A DNA stretch of 40,282 nucleotides from Chamaesiphon sp. 336R_metabinner_41. GTDB lineage: Bacteria; Cyanobacteriota; Cyanobacteriia; Cyanobacteriales; Chamaesiphonaceae. Below the pieces are notes generated by a model. That model was not told the origin of the DNA and did no database searches. It saw nothing but the letters and a program-made list of their open reading frames with translations. Below are positions 16,281 to 24,333 of the stretch, piece by piece. Positions within the stretch are counted from its first letter, which is position 1, and the number at the start of each line of letters is the position of its first letter. A program made the translations under genes and the position numbers. Location of the stretch: positions 1 to 40,282 of the forward strand of contig JANYDE010000059.1 of NCBI GenBank assembly GCA_025359915.1, in the 5' to 3' direction.

Positions 16281-17012
16281 CTTGGGAGTCAATTTAGACG
16301 GAGTTGTGGGAAAAAAGACACTCAATCCAGAAACGTGCATTTTCAAATTTTGCCAGCGAGGATCGTTCGCCGCTGGAGTCACACCGTCTCCCGACACAGC
16401 GCGTAAATCGTTGGGAAATTTTCGAGCTGCTGCTCGATCTGCATCGACAGAAATACTCAATCCACTATACTGAGATTGGATTGCAGGTGCAAGATTAATC
16501 ACCTTATTGCCATAATCCCAACCTAATCCAGTAATATTAAATTTACCTAAAACCTGCCGTAATTTAGCCAAATTCGTCCCGATGCCGATACCCGATGCTG
16601 TTTTCCAGTCCGGATCTTCGATAATTACTTGAAGTACTTGCAGTTTTTTCGGATCTTTCCAGGCTACGGACAATGACTTATTTTTGCCCAGTGTAATTAG
16701 AGTACCAGAAAATACCACTAGTCCTTCTGCGCCATAGACTTTGGTTGGTGTGAGCCGTTGTTTTCCAAAGATGTTGACTAGCTCGGCATAGGTAGTGTTT
16801 GCGGTGATTGCACCGACCCTTTTTCCTGGTACGATAATGTTATTTAGTACCGGAACTTTAGGCGCAGTCGGTTTTTGAGGCTGAGAGTGGATCGGAGCTG
16901 GAGTATTCGCAGATCCAGTCTCAATGCTAGTTAAATGCCAACAGAGACTAACCGCAATGATAGCAGCCTTGGTTAGTCGATGTGCAAGTCTCGATCGATT
17001 TAGAAAAATCAT
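16272..17012 (-). CDS. Exported protein of unknown function
   Basis: A 246-residue protein with an N-terminal signal sequence: basic start, hydrophobic stretch AAIIAVSLCWHL (about 17-28), and a likely cleavage near SANTPAP. A Pro-rich linker (about 38-55) is followed by two similar-looking segments that may be an internal repeat: GKRVGAITANTTYAELVNIFGKQRLTP and GIGIGTNLAKLRQVLGKFNITGL. The pattern of a start segment followed by LxxxLGK recalls periplasmic beta-lactamase-inhibitor-like or SH3-like folds, but I do not recognise the family. It is divergent from hfq (125-bp gap) and its stop codon lies inside a heptamer repeat. No catalytic motif seen. Confidence 0.7.
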   Translation of the reverse strand: MIFLNRSRLAHRLTKAAIIAVSLCWHLTSIETGSANTPAPIHSQPQKPTAPKVPVLNNIIVPGKRVGAITANTTYAELVNIFGKQRLTPTKVYGAEGLVVFSGTLITLGKNKSLSVAWKDPKKLQVLQVIIEDPDWKTASGIGIGTNLAKLRQVLGKFNITGLGWDYGNKVINLAPAIQSQYSGLSISVDADRAAARKFPNDLRAVSGDGVTPAANDPRWQNLKMHVSGLSVFFPTTPSKLTPKIK

Positions 17013-17137
17013 CAGCTATTTTCACTCCACTGCGAAATATTGCCTGAAACTACCGTCATAACTTGGGCATAATACTCATAGACGTAAAAAGTTTTGATTC
17101 GTGCCCCTGTAAACAATCCGTTCCTTACGATTAGAAT

Positions 17138-17347
17138 ATGTCCGAACTAGATGTTAATTTGCCCAGTACCCGACAAATTCAAGGATCTATCAAAGATAAG
17201 ATTGAAGTATCCATTAAATTGCTAACTGGCGATGTCTTTGTTGGTAGAATTGTCTGGCAAGATCCAAATTGCTTATTTTTTGTCGATGCGAATGAACGAA
17301 AAACATTGATTTACCGTCAGTCGATCGCTTATCTTCAATATCAGTAA
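17138..17347 (+). CDS. hfq: RNA-binding protein Hfq (cyanobacterial type)
   Basis: A 69-residue Sm-like protein matching the short, divergent cyanobacterial Hfq: LPSTRQIQGSIKDKIEVSIKLLTGDVFVGRIVWQDPNCLFF, then NERKTLIYRQSIAYLQ. The Sm1 region is recognisable, while the Sm2 region lacks the YKHA motif of enterobacterial Hfq, as is normal in cyanobacteria. There it affects motility and pilus function rather than acting as a classic sRNA chaperone. It starts at ATG 17138 and is followed by a 14-bp palindrome that separates it from the convergent antiporter gene. Confidence 0.92.
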   Translation: MSELDVNLPSTRQIQGSIKDKIEVSIKLLTGDVFVGRIVWQDPNCLFFVDANERKTLIYRQSIAYLQYQ

Positions 17348-17351
17348 GGGA

Positions 17352-17393
17352 CTGGGAGACTGGGAGCGATGAAATCAGATCCCAGTCTCCCAG
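17352..17393. terminator. Bidirectional terminator hairpin between hfq and antiporter
   Basis: Perfect 14-bp stem CTGGGAGACTGGGA / TCCCAGTCTCCCAG with a 14-nt loop, between two convergent genes that end at 17347 and 17398. No U-tract follows, so termination efficiency is uncertain. Confidence 0.6.
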
Positions 17394-17397
17394 ACTC

Positions 17398-19449
17398 TTA
17401 TCCTTCGATGACTGATTTCTCTACAGGTATCGATATCGCTGGAATCGGAAGCTCTCCATTAGTCAGTTGCTCGAAGACGGATTGTTCGTCAACGGAGCCG
17501 ATGACTAGACAACTATCACCAAGTTGGAAGGTTGTACCACCATTTGGATAGTTAATTTGGGTACCATTTTCCCGTTGAATAGCAACGATAGTGGCTCCAG
17601 TTAAAGGGCGAATGCTGGCACTGGCGATCGAGTTGCCTAATAATGGTGATGTTAATGATAGCCGATACCAGCGGCGATTCATCCCTAAGGTAGCGGCTTG
17701 AATATTTTGAGACATTTCGCCGATAGAACTTTCGGGACGTAATTTCAGATACTGAGAATTTCGTACTGTTTTAACTTGGCGTTGAATTTGCGCTGTGGGT
17801 AAACCGATTTTGACTAGTAAATGGGATGCCATTTCTAGACTAGCTTCAAATTCGGGTTGGACGACTTCACTCCCGCCGAGCTGGTAGAGTAGTTCGATAT
17901 CCTTGTATTGATTCGCCCGCACGACGATATCGAGTTTGGGGGAAATTTCGAGGGCGTGTTTGAGACATAGGCGCGTACTCATCGCATCCGGGAGCGCAAT
18001 TACCATCGCTCTAGCTCGATCGAGTCCAGCTCTAGTCAGCACAGGAATACTCACTGCATTACCATAGATGTAAGGGATACCCGCGTCTCGTAATTTTTGA
18101 ATCGCCGCTTCAGATTGATCTACCACGACGACTGGGATATTTTGCTCGGCGAGTAATGTGGCTAAATTCTGCCCTGTACGCCCATAACCGCAGATGACGA
18201 TCGGGGGTTCGAGCGGTACATGTTCGGTGACTTCCTGGGGCGGTTCGCCTGGTTGGAACCACTGATTAATCGAGGGTACAGTCTCAATCCAATTAAATAA
18301 ACTGGGAATCAATCTGAGAATAAACGGCGTGACAACTAATGTCACCGCAGTTGTACCCAACAGCAGTAAATACACCCGCTTCGATACCAAGCCCAAATTT
18401 CGCCCCTCACTGGCGAGTACGAATGAAAATTCCCCAATTTGAGCCAATCCTAATCCCGCAATCAGCGCGGTTTGGAGCGGATAACCAAATAACCGTACTA
18501 ACGGCGTAATAATCAAAAACTTACCAACAAAAACGATCGAAACTAGCCCCAGAATCAGATCCAGATTGTCCCATAAAAATAACGGATCGATCAACATCCC
18601 GATCGCCGCAAAAAACAACGCCGCAAATACGTCTCTAATCGGCTCTACATAGGCTAAAGTCTGATCTGCATACTCTACCTCCGAAATCATCAAACCAGCG
18701 ACGAATGCCCCCATTTCGATGGACAGTCCCAATTTTTCAGTAACTAGGGCAATTCCCAAACAGAGCGTCACAATTCCCAGCAGAAATAATTCCCGACTTT
18801 CCGTACTCGCTAACAACCGTAATAACCGAGGAATCACCCAAATTCCCGTCACCGTCGCAGCTAGAGCAAATAAACCAATTTTAATCGCTGCTTGAGCTAC
18901 GGCGATACCGATTTCTGCGGGCGGTCGATCGAGTGCTGGTAATACTGCTAACATAAATCCCAATGCCAAATCCTGCACCACCAAAATCCCCAGCATCACT
19001 TGCCCGTGGGCGGTTGCAGTTTGATTTGACTCCATCAATGATTTCAATACCACCGCCGTCGAAGATAGCGACAGAATCGCGCCTAAAAATACGCCCTGTT
19101 GGGGAGTTGTTACCCAACCAACACTGACAGAAATTAGGGTTGTGACTAAAATAGTCAGCAAAATTTGTAAACCCCCACCGCCGAGACTGATTTTCTGTAC
19201 CTTCTTCAGCTCGGAGAATGAGAATTCTACTCCTAAGGCAAATAACAGGAAAGCTGCACCAAACTGTGCTAGGGTTTCAACTTGGATTAATTCTTTAATC
19301 AATCCTAATCCAGCCGGACCAACAATCATCCCACCGACGATATAACCCAGTAGTGCAGGCTGTCTGGCTAATCCTGCAATAATTCCCCCAACAGCCGCCG
19401 CTGCGAGGATGGATACCAAATCTACAATCAGACGAAAATCTTCTAACAC
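17398..19449 (-). CDS. CPA2 cation:proton antiporter with TrkA-N/TrkA-C domains
   Basis: A 683-residue membrane transporter of the KefB/CPA2 type. Residues 1-about 385 hold 12-13 hydrophobic segments, including the family region VMLGILVVQDLALGFML with the conserved Asp (QD, about 160) and GAFVAGLMISE. An RCK/TrkA-N domain begins with ICGYGRTGQNLATLLAE (about 419-435), a nucleotide-binding GxGxxG, and continues through DAGIPYIYGNA. A TrkA-C ligand domain is at about 590-665 (ATIVAIQRENG, LGDSCLVIGS). It would exchange K+ or Na+ for protons, gated by a ligand on the cytosolic domains. It starts at ATG 19449; the gap upstream carries a repeated GC-rich palindrome. Confidence 0.92.
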   Translation of the reverse strand: MLEDFRLIVDLVSILAAAAVGGIIAGLARQPALLGYIVGGMIVGPAGLGLIKELIQVETLAQFGAAFLLFALGVEFSFSELKKVQKISLGGGGLQILLTILVTTLISVSVGWVTTPQQGVFLGAILSLSSTAVVLKSLMESNQTATAHGQVMLGILVVQDLALGFMLAVLPALDRPPAEIGIAVAQAAIKIGLFALAATVTGIWVIPRLLRLLASTESRELFLLGIVTLCLGIALVTEKLGLSIEMGAFVAGLMISEVEYADQTLAYVEPIRDVFAALFFAAIGMLIDPLFLWDNLDLILGLVSIVFVGKFLIITPLVRLFGYPLQTALIAGLGLAQIGEFSFVLASEGRNLGLVSKRVYLLLLGTTAVTLVVTPFILRLIPSLFNWIETVPSINQWFQPGEPPQEVTEHVPLEPPIVICGYGRTGQNLATLLAEQNIPVVVVDQSEAAIQKLRDAGIPYIYGNAVSIPVLTRAGLDRARAMVIALPDAMSTRLCLKHALEISPKLDIVVRANQYKDIELLYQLGGSEVVQPEFEASLEMASHLLVKIGLPTAQIQRQVKTVRNSQYLKLRPESSIGEMSQNIQAATLGMNRRWYRLSLTSPLLGNSIASASIRPLTGATIVAIQRENGTQINYPNGGTTFQLGDSCLVIGSVDEQSVFEQLTNGELPIPAISIPVEKSVIEG

Positions 19450-19593
19450 TAGATTTTTATAATTATGAGAGTTTTTAAAAATTAAATTAACGTAACTTAA
19501 CCTATCAGGATACCGAGTTTTTGGGGTCGGTGGGAACAGTGCGGCGGTTAGACAGGACTTAATACTTGAGTTGTGGCGGAGATCTTTACCCCA

Positions 19594-19622
19594 CCCTAGC
19601 CCTCCCCTTGTGAAGGGGAGGG
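19594..19622. repeat. Dispersed palindromic repeat (CCCTCCCC-TTGTGAA-GGGGAGGG)
   Basis: CCCTCCCCTT/AAGGGGAGGG inverted repeat preceded by CCACCCTAG. I recognise this from memory as a very common intergenic repeat in cyanobacterial genomes. It lies upstream of the M23 peptidase start. Confidence 0.7.
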
Positions 19623-19684
19623 AGTCGGAAAGTCCTTATTCCCTATTCCCATACCCCGAATTTCTCCGTTCGAGTCTCAATTTT

Positions 19685-20575
19685 ATGAAAATATCAAAAC
19701 TAGTTTTATTCCGCAATTGGCAATATGCCTTAATCGGTGCTATTGCCCTCACCGTTGTGATCTGGTCTGCTGTCAAAGTGCCTGGGCTAGCATTGAGTGC
19801 CAAATTTACGCCTGCGAGTCCACGATTAGGTGAGACATTGGTGGTAAATATTACCGCTACCGCAGGTAAAACGACTCCCCCGACGGTGAAAATGGGTAAT
19901 AAAACTTATCCCGCATTTGCTGTGGGTGGTGGGTTTCGGGTGATGATTCCGACAACACCGCTGGAAAAACCAGGAGATCGAGAGATAACTATCACTGATA
20001 ATAGTGATACTACTAAGCTCAAAATTTCTGTAGCCGATCGCAAATTTCAGACACAGCGGATTAATTTCTCTGGCGGGAAGTCTGGAAATGATGCGACAGA
20101 AATGGAACTCAAGCAGGTAGCTGCTTTTAAAGCTACTGTTAGCCCCGAAAAGTTGTGGAATGGCAAATTCATCGCACCGAATCAGGGGCGAACTATCTCC
20201 CCGTTTGGTGTTCGTCGTTATTACAATGGTGAATTAGCGATGGATTATTACCATCGCGGGTTAGACTATGCAGGTGGTTATGGTTCGGCGGTTGTGGCTC
20301 CGGCGGCGGGGCGAGTGGTATTAGTCGGCTATGAAAAAAATGGTTTCCGCGTTCATGGTAATGTGGTGGGACTCGATCATGGTCAAGGTCTAGTTAGTAT
20401 TTTTATGCACATGAGCAAAATTGCCGTAGAAGAGGGCGAAATGCTCGATCCAGGCGATCGAATTGGCGCGATTGGGACGACTGGAGCTTCGACAGGACCT
20501 CACCTGCACTGGGGTTTATACGTTAATGGTGTCTCCGTCGATCCCGTGCAATGGAGATCGAATTCGATCGATTAG
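19685..20575 (+). CDS. M23 family metallopeptidase, membrane-anchored or exported
   Basis: A 296-residue LytM/peptidase M23 protein acting on peptidoglycan cross-links in the periplasm. The N-terminal hydrophobic segment YALIGAIALTVVIWSAV is a signal or anchor. A beta-rich region follows (residues about 40-150, FTPASPRLGETLVVNITAT). The C-terminal M23 domain holds the zinc ligands HRGLDYAG (H and D), a conserved HM in IFMHMSK and the final HLHWGLYVNG. I choose ATG 19685 (MKISKLVLFRN), which places a normal signal sequence at the N-terminus. The frame is open to TTG at 19571, but that extension is encoded by a palindromic repeat and is unlikely to be translated. A hairpin follows the gene at 20605. 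Confidence 0.9.
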   Translation: MKISKLVLFRNWQYALIGAIALTVVIWSAVKVPGLALSAKFTPASPRLGETLVVNITATAGKTTPPTVKMGNKTYPAFAVGGGFRVMIPTTPLEKPGDREITITDNSDTTKLKISVADRKFQTQRINFSGGKSGNDATEMELKQVAAFKATVSPEKLWNGKFIAPNQGRTISPFGVRRYYNGELAMDYYHRGLDYAGGYGSAVVAPAAGRVVLVGYEKNGFRVHGNVVGLDHGQGLVSIFMHMSKIAVEEGEMLDPGDRIGAIGTTGASTGPHLHWGLYVNGVSVDPVQWRSNSID

Positions 20576-20604
20576 ATTTTAGCTATAAACATCTCAGAAA
20601 ACAG

Positions 20605-20631
20605 CCCAACGTCTTGAGGATGTTGGGTTTT
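20605..20631 (+). terminator. Terminator after the M23 peptidase gene
   Basis: Hairpin CCCAAC...GTTGGG with an interrupted inner stem, followed by TTTTAATTTG, 30 bases after the stop codon. Confidence 0.65.
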
Positions 20632-20800
20632 AATTTGATTTGCCTAACCTCCGATTCCAGCTAATTTATCATTCTCGATCGAAAATTTGTAATCGACTGT
20701 TTCTCTTGCTCTATCGCTAGGGAATAATATATCTAACTAGTGGTTTAACGTAAGAGTTAGTACTTTTGGTGTGGAGTGTCACTTCTCACCCCAGAAATCA

Positions 20801-20835
20801 CTTACGACCTACTACTTACGACTTACGACTTATTA
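20801..20835. repeat. Tandem heptamer (CTTACGA)n abutting a start codon
   Basis: Five 7-bp units CTTACGA, CCTACTA, CTTACGA, CTTACGA and CTTATTA end exactly at the base before the ATG at 20836. The reading frame runs through the array back to a GTG at 20776, but the encoded sequence is repeat-derived. Confidence 0.85.
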
Positions 20836-21399
20836 ATGATGAATATACAAGAAATCGTCGAACATGCTTTAGAAGAAGGCTATCTTACCCCTGCAATGGA
20901 ATCAGAGGTAGGGCGAATTTGTGACAGTGCGGCAGAGCTGTCAGTAGAAGAATATATGGCACTCGATCGTTTGATGGGGGCATTATTAGCTGGAGAAATA
21001 GTAACAGTTCCACGCAAACAATTTATCAATGTGATGGAAGAATTAGTAATTACTGAAACCATCAGTCGGATTACAGCAATCGAAGTTGATAGTGATATTC
21101 AATTAGATGTTGGCGATATTGCTGCTTATGCACTCAATCGTCTCCCACCTCTATATGCTACAACGGAAGAAGGTGCTAGCTACCAACGCGAACGCGCTCA
21201 AACAGAACTCCAAAGTTTGATTAACCAACAAGTTGAATCGGCAATTGCCCAAAATCTCAACCGTCCCGAATTCTTCCCAGAACGCCAAGCAATTGCCAAA
21301 CCCACTGGAGACGAAGTTGTCAAACAAGTTAGCACCTTATTGCAAGCCTATGCACCACAGTTTGAATCGAAACATCATCCTGTTGGTGCGGTAGATTAA
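20836..21399 (+). CDS. ComFB-domain protein
   Basis: A 187-residue soluble protein. Residues about 45-115 match the late-competence ComFB family: QFINVMEELVITETISRITAIEVDSDIQLDVGDIAAYALNRLPPLYATTEEGASYQ, with the conserved NVMEELV and AYALNRLPPLYxxxxxG. ComFB domains in cyanobacteria are now linked to c-di-nucleotide binding and motility or pilus control, although direct evidence here is absent. The N-terminal 40 residues are acidic and helical. I take ATG 20836 (followed at once by a second ATG) as the start instead of the GTG at 20776, because the extra 20 residues come from a heptamer array. It is 17 bp upstream of the zinc ribbon-methyltransferase fusion gene and probably cotranscribed. 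Confidence 0.85.
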   Translation: MMNIQEIVEHALEEGYLTPAMESEVGRICDSAAELSVEEYMALDRLMGALLAGEIVTVPRKQFINVMEELVITETISRITAIEVDSDIQLDVGDIAAYALNRLPPLYATTEEGASYQRERAQTELQSLINQQVESAIAQNLNRPEFFPERQAIAKPTGDEVVKQVSTLLQAYAPQFESKHHPVGAVD

Positions 21400-21416
21400 C
21401 GCCGATTATAGCTGGA

Positions 21417-22208
21417 ATGAAATGTCCTAATTGTCAATCAACTAAGCTGCGAAAGCATGGTTTTTATCGTGACAAGCAACGGTACCAATGTAAAGATTGC
21501 GCCCGTCAATTTGTCGAAGATCACAATCAAAATTCGCATCAGCAAACTAGTACTGGAGTAGAAGATCGAATCGATAAATATATCACATCTATCTCTACTC
21601 CAGCTAGCGATTTACTGCTAAACTTACAACAAGCTACGGCAAAATACCCGCTCGCTCAAATGCAGCCCACGTTACCACAGGCGCAACTGATTGCCTTACT
21701 GATGAGATCGATGGGAGCTATTCGAGTATTAGAGTTGGGGATTTTTAGTGGCTATTCTACCTTGGCAATGGCTCTCGCATTACCGCCACAGGGACAAATC
21801 ATTAGTTGTGGCGTAGCCGGAAAACATTTAGACATCGCTCGTGACTATTGGCATCAAGCCGGAGTCGCCGATCTCATCGATCTTCAAGTTGGCAGTGGCT
21901 TAGAATTACTCGATCGATTATTAGCTGTCCATCCTCCGAGTTTTTTTGACCTAATTACGATCTCTGGACTCAAACATCAATATCCACTTTACTATCATCG
22001 GGCGATCGAGTTATTGCGTCCGCAAGGATTATTAATCTCGACTGATGTGCTCTGGCAAGGAAAAGTTTTAAATCCAGATACTTATCATGATGATTTCACC
22101 AAGGGAATCGATCTTTTCAATCGCGAGTTAGTTGCAGATCCACGAGTTGATGTATCAGTGTTACCGATTGGTGATGGGATTTCGATTGCGATTAAAACTG
22201 GTGAATAG
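21417..22208 (+). CDS. IS1-type zinc ribbon fused to a degenerate O-methyltransferase domain
   Basis: A 263-residue fusion. Residues 1-36 are a zinc ribbon of the kind found in IS1 InsA-type transposases: C3/C6 and C25/C28 with KLRKHGFYRDKQRYQCKDC. After a polar linker (37-55) comes a domain homologous along its whole length to the intact O-methyltransferase at 23534-24199 (LELGIFSGYSTLAMAL against LEVGVFTGYSSLTVAL; VLPIGDG against LIPIGDG). Catalytic positions are lost: the ribose-binding Asp92 of the intact protein is Gly132 here, metal ligands Asp143, Asp169 and Asn170 are Ser183, Thr209 and Asp210, and the DADK motif reads SGLK. It is probably a non-catalytic DNA- or nucleic-acid-binding protein that may still bind a nucleotide-like ligand. 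It lies 17 bp after the ComFB gene and 78 bp before the OppC permease gene. Confidence 0.85.
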   Translation: MKCPNCQSTKLRKHGFYRDKQRYQCKDCARQFVEDHNQNSHQQTSTGVEDRIDKYITSISTPASDLLLNLQQATAKYPLAQMQPTLPQAQLIALLMRSMGAIRVLELGIFSGYSTLAMALALPPQGQIISCGVAGKHLDIARDYWHQAGVADLIDLQVGSGLELLDRLLAVHPPSFFDLITISGLKHQYPLYYHRAIELLRPQGLLISTDVLWQGKVLNPDTYHDDFTKGIDLFNRELVADPRVDVSVLPIGDGISIAIKTGE

Positions 22209-22286
22209 TCAATTTCGGACGATTGCGCGAGATCTATATTAATCTGGGGGTAGTGCGTTGAGCCTATCCTTTACCCCCGAACCTAG

Positions 22287-23480
22287 ATGAATTGGTGGCA
22301 ACAGTTAAAACGAAATGGATTAGCGCGAGTGGGCGCGATCGCGTTAGTCTTGATGTACCTGACAGTGATCGCAGCAGAGTTCATGGCTCCATACGATCCT
22401 TATGTATCACAGGATGATGGCTCACTATTGCCACCGACAGCGATTCATTGGATCGATAAGCAGGGTAAATTTATTGGCCCACATGTTTACCCAACTACTC
22501 AGGGTCAAACAGATATTAACACAGGCGATCGACTGCTCAAAGTAGACGAAACAAAACCATCCTCGATTAACCTATTCGTGCGCGGTGATAGCTACAAGTT
22601 ATTCCCGATTAGTATCCCACTCCTGCCGAAATTTGACGCGACGATGAGCAAGAAAGGTAAAGACAAAGCTCTCGCTGTCAAAACTAAAGCTGACGCGGCG
22701 GAATTCACCATCTTTCCAGGGATTCCCTGTAATTGGCATTTATTCGGTACGACAGGTAAGGGGAAACTCAATCTCCTGGGCACCGACGAACAGGGGCGAG
22801 ATCAATTCAGTCGGATCGTCTATGGGGGTAGAATCAGCCTGTTCATCGGTCTAATTGGCGTTTTGATATCTTTCCCGATTGGGATAATTTTAGGTGGGAT
22901 ATCGGGCTATTTTGGCGGGTGGATTGATGCCACGATTATGCGGGTAGCGGAGGTATTGATGACTTTACCCAGTCTATACCTATTAATCGCCCTAGCTTCA
23001 GTATTACCCGATCGAGTCAGCAGTTCTCAACGATTTTTACTGATTATTGTGATTACCTCATTTATCAGTTGGGCGGGACTGGCGCGAGTGATTCGCGGTC
23101 AAGTACTATCGATTAAGGAACGAGAATTTGTCCAAGCCGCACGCGCGATGGGTGCGAAACCGTTTTACATTATCATCCGTCACATAATTCCCCAAACGGC
23201 GACTTATTTGATTATTTCAGCAACCCTATCGATTCCAAGTTTTATCGTTTTAGAGTCAGTATTAAGTCTGATTGGACTCGGAATTCAAGCACCAGATCCA
23301 TCTTGGGGCAATTTACTTTCGATCGCGACTAATACATCAATTCTCATCTTCCAACCCTGGTTGATTTGGCCGCCAGCGTTATTAATCATTCTCACAGTGC
23401 TATCCTTTAATCTTCTCGGCGACGGTTTGAGAGACGCACTCGATCCTCGAAATCTTCAGAGATCTTCAACTAATATTTAA
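22287..23480 (+). CDS. OppC/DppC-type ABC transporter permease (solo)
   Basis: A 397-residue inner-membrane permease of the peptide/nickel (OppBC) family. The first helix is VGAIALVLMYLTVIAAEFMAPYDPY; a periplasmic insert of about 130 residues follows, longer than the usual OppC loop. Then GTDEQGRDQFSRIVYGGRISLFIG starts the transport domain. The cytosolic EAA loop is visible in REFVQAARAMGAKPFYIIIRHIIPQ. The C-terminus has the typical PDPSWGNLL and GDGLRDALDPR. The partner permease, substrate-binding protein and ATPases are not encoded nearby, which is common in cyanobacteria where these genes are scattered. The substrate is not predictable. It ends at a palindrome shared with the convergent methyltransferase gene. 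Confidence 0.9.
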   Translation: MNWWQQLKRNGLARVGAIALVLMYLTVIAAEFMAPYDPYVSQDDGSLLPPTAIHWIDKQGKFIGPHVYPTTQGQTDINTGDRLLKVDETKPSSINLFVRGDSYKLFPISIPLLPKFDATMSKKGKDKALAVKTKADAAEFTIFPGIPCNWHLFGTTGKGKLNLLGTDEQGRDQFSRIVYGGRISLFIGLIGVLISFPIGIILGGISGYFGGWIDATIMRVAEVLMTLPSLYLLIALASVLPDRVSSSQRFLLIIVITSFISWAGLARVIRGQVLSIKEREFVQAARAMGAKPFYIIIRHIIPQTATYLIISATLSIPSFIVLESVLSLIGLGIQAPDPSWGNLLSIATNTSILIFQPWLIWPPALLIILTVLSFNLLGDGLRDALDPRNLQRSSTNI

Positions 23481-23487
23481 AACCACG

Positions 23488-23520
23488 AGATCCCCGACTT
23501 CTTCAAGAAGTCGGGGATCT
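23488..23520. repeat. Perfect 16-bp palindrome between convergent genes
   Basis: Arms AGATCCCCGACTTCTT and AAGAAGTCGGGGATCT around a central C. It lies between the stops of the OppC permease and O-methyltransferase genes and may terminate both. It is the same core as the palindromes at 4076 and 31196. Confidence 0.88.
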
Positions 23521-23533
23521 TGCAAGCAAGCAT

Positions 23534-24199
23534 TTATCTCTTTCGAGCGATCGTCAATCCGTCGCCAATTGGGATTAAACTAATCTGGACTCGAGCGTCA
23601 TGATAGATCTGCTGATTGATTTGTTTGATTGCTTGAGTACGTTTATCATTGTCCATCGACGGATCTGCAACTCTGCCATACCATAGGACATTATCAACGA
23701 GGATTAATCCACCCTGTCGCACTAACTGGAAACATCGATCGTAATAAGCCGCATAGTTATTTTTGTCTGCATCAATAAAAGCAAAATCAAATGTACTTGA
23801 TTCACTATTAGCTATTAATCGATCGAGTGTTTCCAATGCTGGCGCAATGTGCAAACTAATTTTATCACTCACGCCTGCTTCCTGCCAATATTTACGGGCG
23901 ATCGAGGTAAATTCATCGCTCACATCGCAAGCGATAATTTGACCATCATCTGGTAGATTTAATGCTACGGTCAGAGAACTATAGCCCGTAAATACGCCCA
24001 CTTCCAAGCATTTTCTAGCACCAATTAATTGAACCAGTAAGCCCATCAATTGTCCCTGCTCTGGTGAGATTTGCATATTCACCAATGGATGTTTCGCTGT
24101 TTCTGCTCGAAGTTTTGCTAAGATCTCCGGCTCTCTCACAGAGTTATCAAGTAGATATTGATAGAGAGGATCGCTTAAACCAATAGATTGATTCGACAT
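23534..24199 (-). CDS. Class I SAM-dependent O-methyltransferase
   Basis: A 221-residue member of the metal-dependent COMT/CCoAOMT-like family, methylating a catechol-type or related hydroxyl using S-adenosylmethionine. Motifs: SAM loop LEVGVFTGYSSLTVAL (65-80), acidic ribose contact Asp92 in IIACDVSDE, metal ligands in FIDADKNNY (Asp143) and LVDNVLWYG (Asp169, Asn170), and the C-terminal PIGDGLTIARK. Family length is about 220, so it is complete. Substrate unknown. It is the catalytically intact paralog of the zinc ribbon fusion protein 1.3 kb away on the other strand. Its ATG at 24199 is closely preceded by a degenerate heptamer array. Confidence 0.92.
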   Translation of the reverse strand: MSNQSIGLSDPLYQYLLDNSVREPEILAKLRAETAKHPLVNMQISPEQGQLMGLLVQLIGARKCLEVGVFTGYSSLTVALNLPDDGQIIACDVSDEFTSIARKYWQEAGVSDKISLHIAPALETLDRLIANSESSTFDFAFIDADKNNYAAYYDRCFQLVRQGGLILVDNVLWYGRVADPSMDNDKRTQAIKQINQQIYHDARVQISLIPIGDGLTIARKR

Positions 24200-24211
24200 G
24201 AATTAAATAAT

Positions 24212-24232
24212 TGATAATTGACAATTGATAGC
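24212..24232. repeat. Degenerate tandem heptamer upstream of the O-methyltransferase
   Basis: Units TGATAAT, TGACAAT and TGATAGC, 12 bases before the start codon on the minus strand. Similar units lie at 9174-9194. Confidence 0.65.
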
Positions 24233-24263
24233 TAGGCTCTTAGAATGAGAAATTTTAATAATT

Positions 24264-24333
24264 ATTACTTATTACTTATTACTTATTACTTATTACTTAT
24301 TACTTATTACTTATTACTTATTACTTATTACTT
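24264..24333. repeat. Ten perfect tandem copies of ATTACTT
   Basis: A 70-bp array of exactly ten identical 7-bp units, the longest perfect array together with that at 35514. Its right end overlaps the stop codon (24332-24334) of the pentapeptide-repeat gene on the minus strand. Confidence 0.95.

Noticed and set aside
19571-19684. An extended start for the M23 peptidase
   Set aside because: The extension is encoded by a dispersed palindromic repeat and would place 38 polar residues before the signal sequence.
20776-20835. A GTG start giving the ComFB protein 20 extra residues
   Set aside because: The extra residues (TYDLLLTTYDLL) are encoded by the CTTACGA heptamer array; ATG 20836 gives a normal N-terminus.
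24264-24333. Possible CRISPR-like array
   Set aside because: The units are 7 bp, directly adjacent and without spacers, so it is a simple tandem repeat. No cas genes occur in the window.
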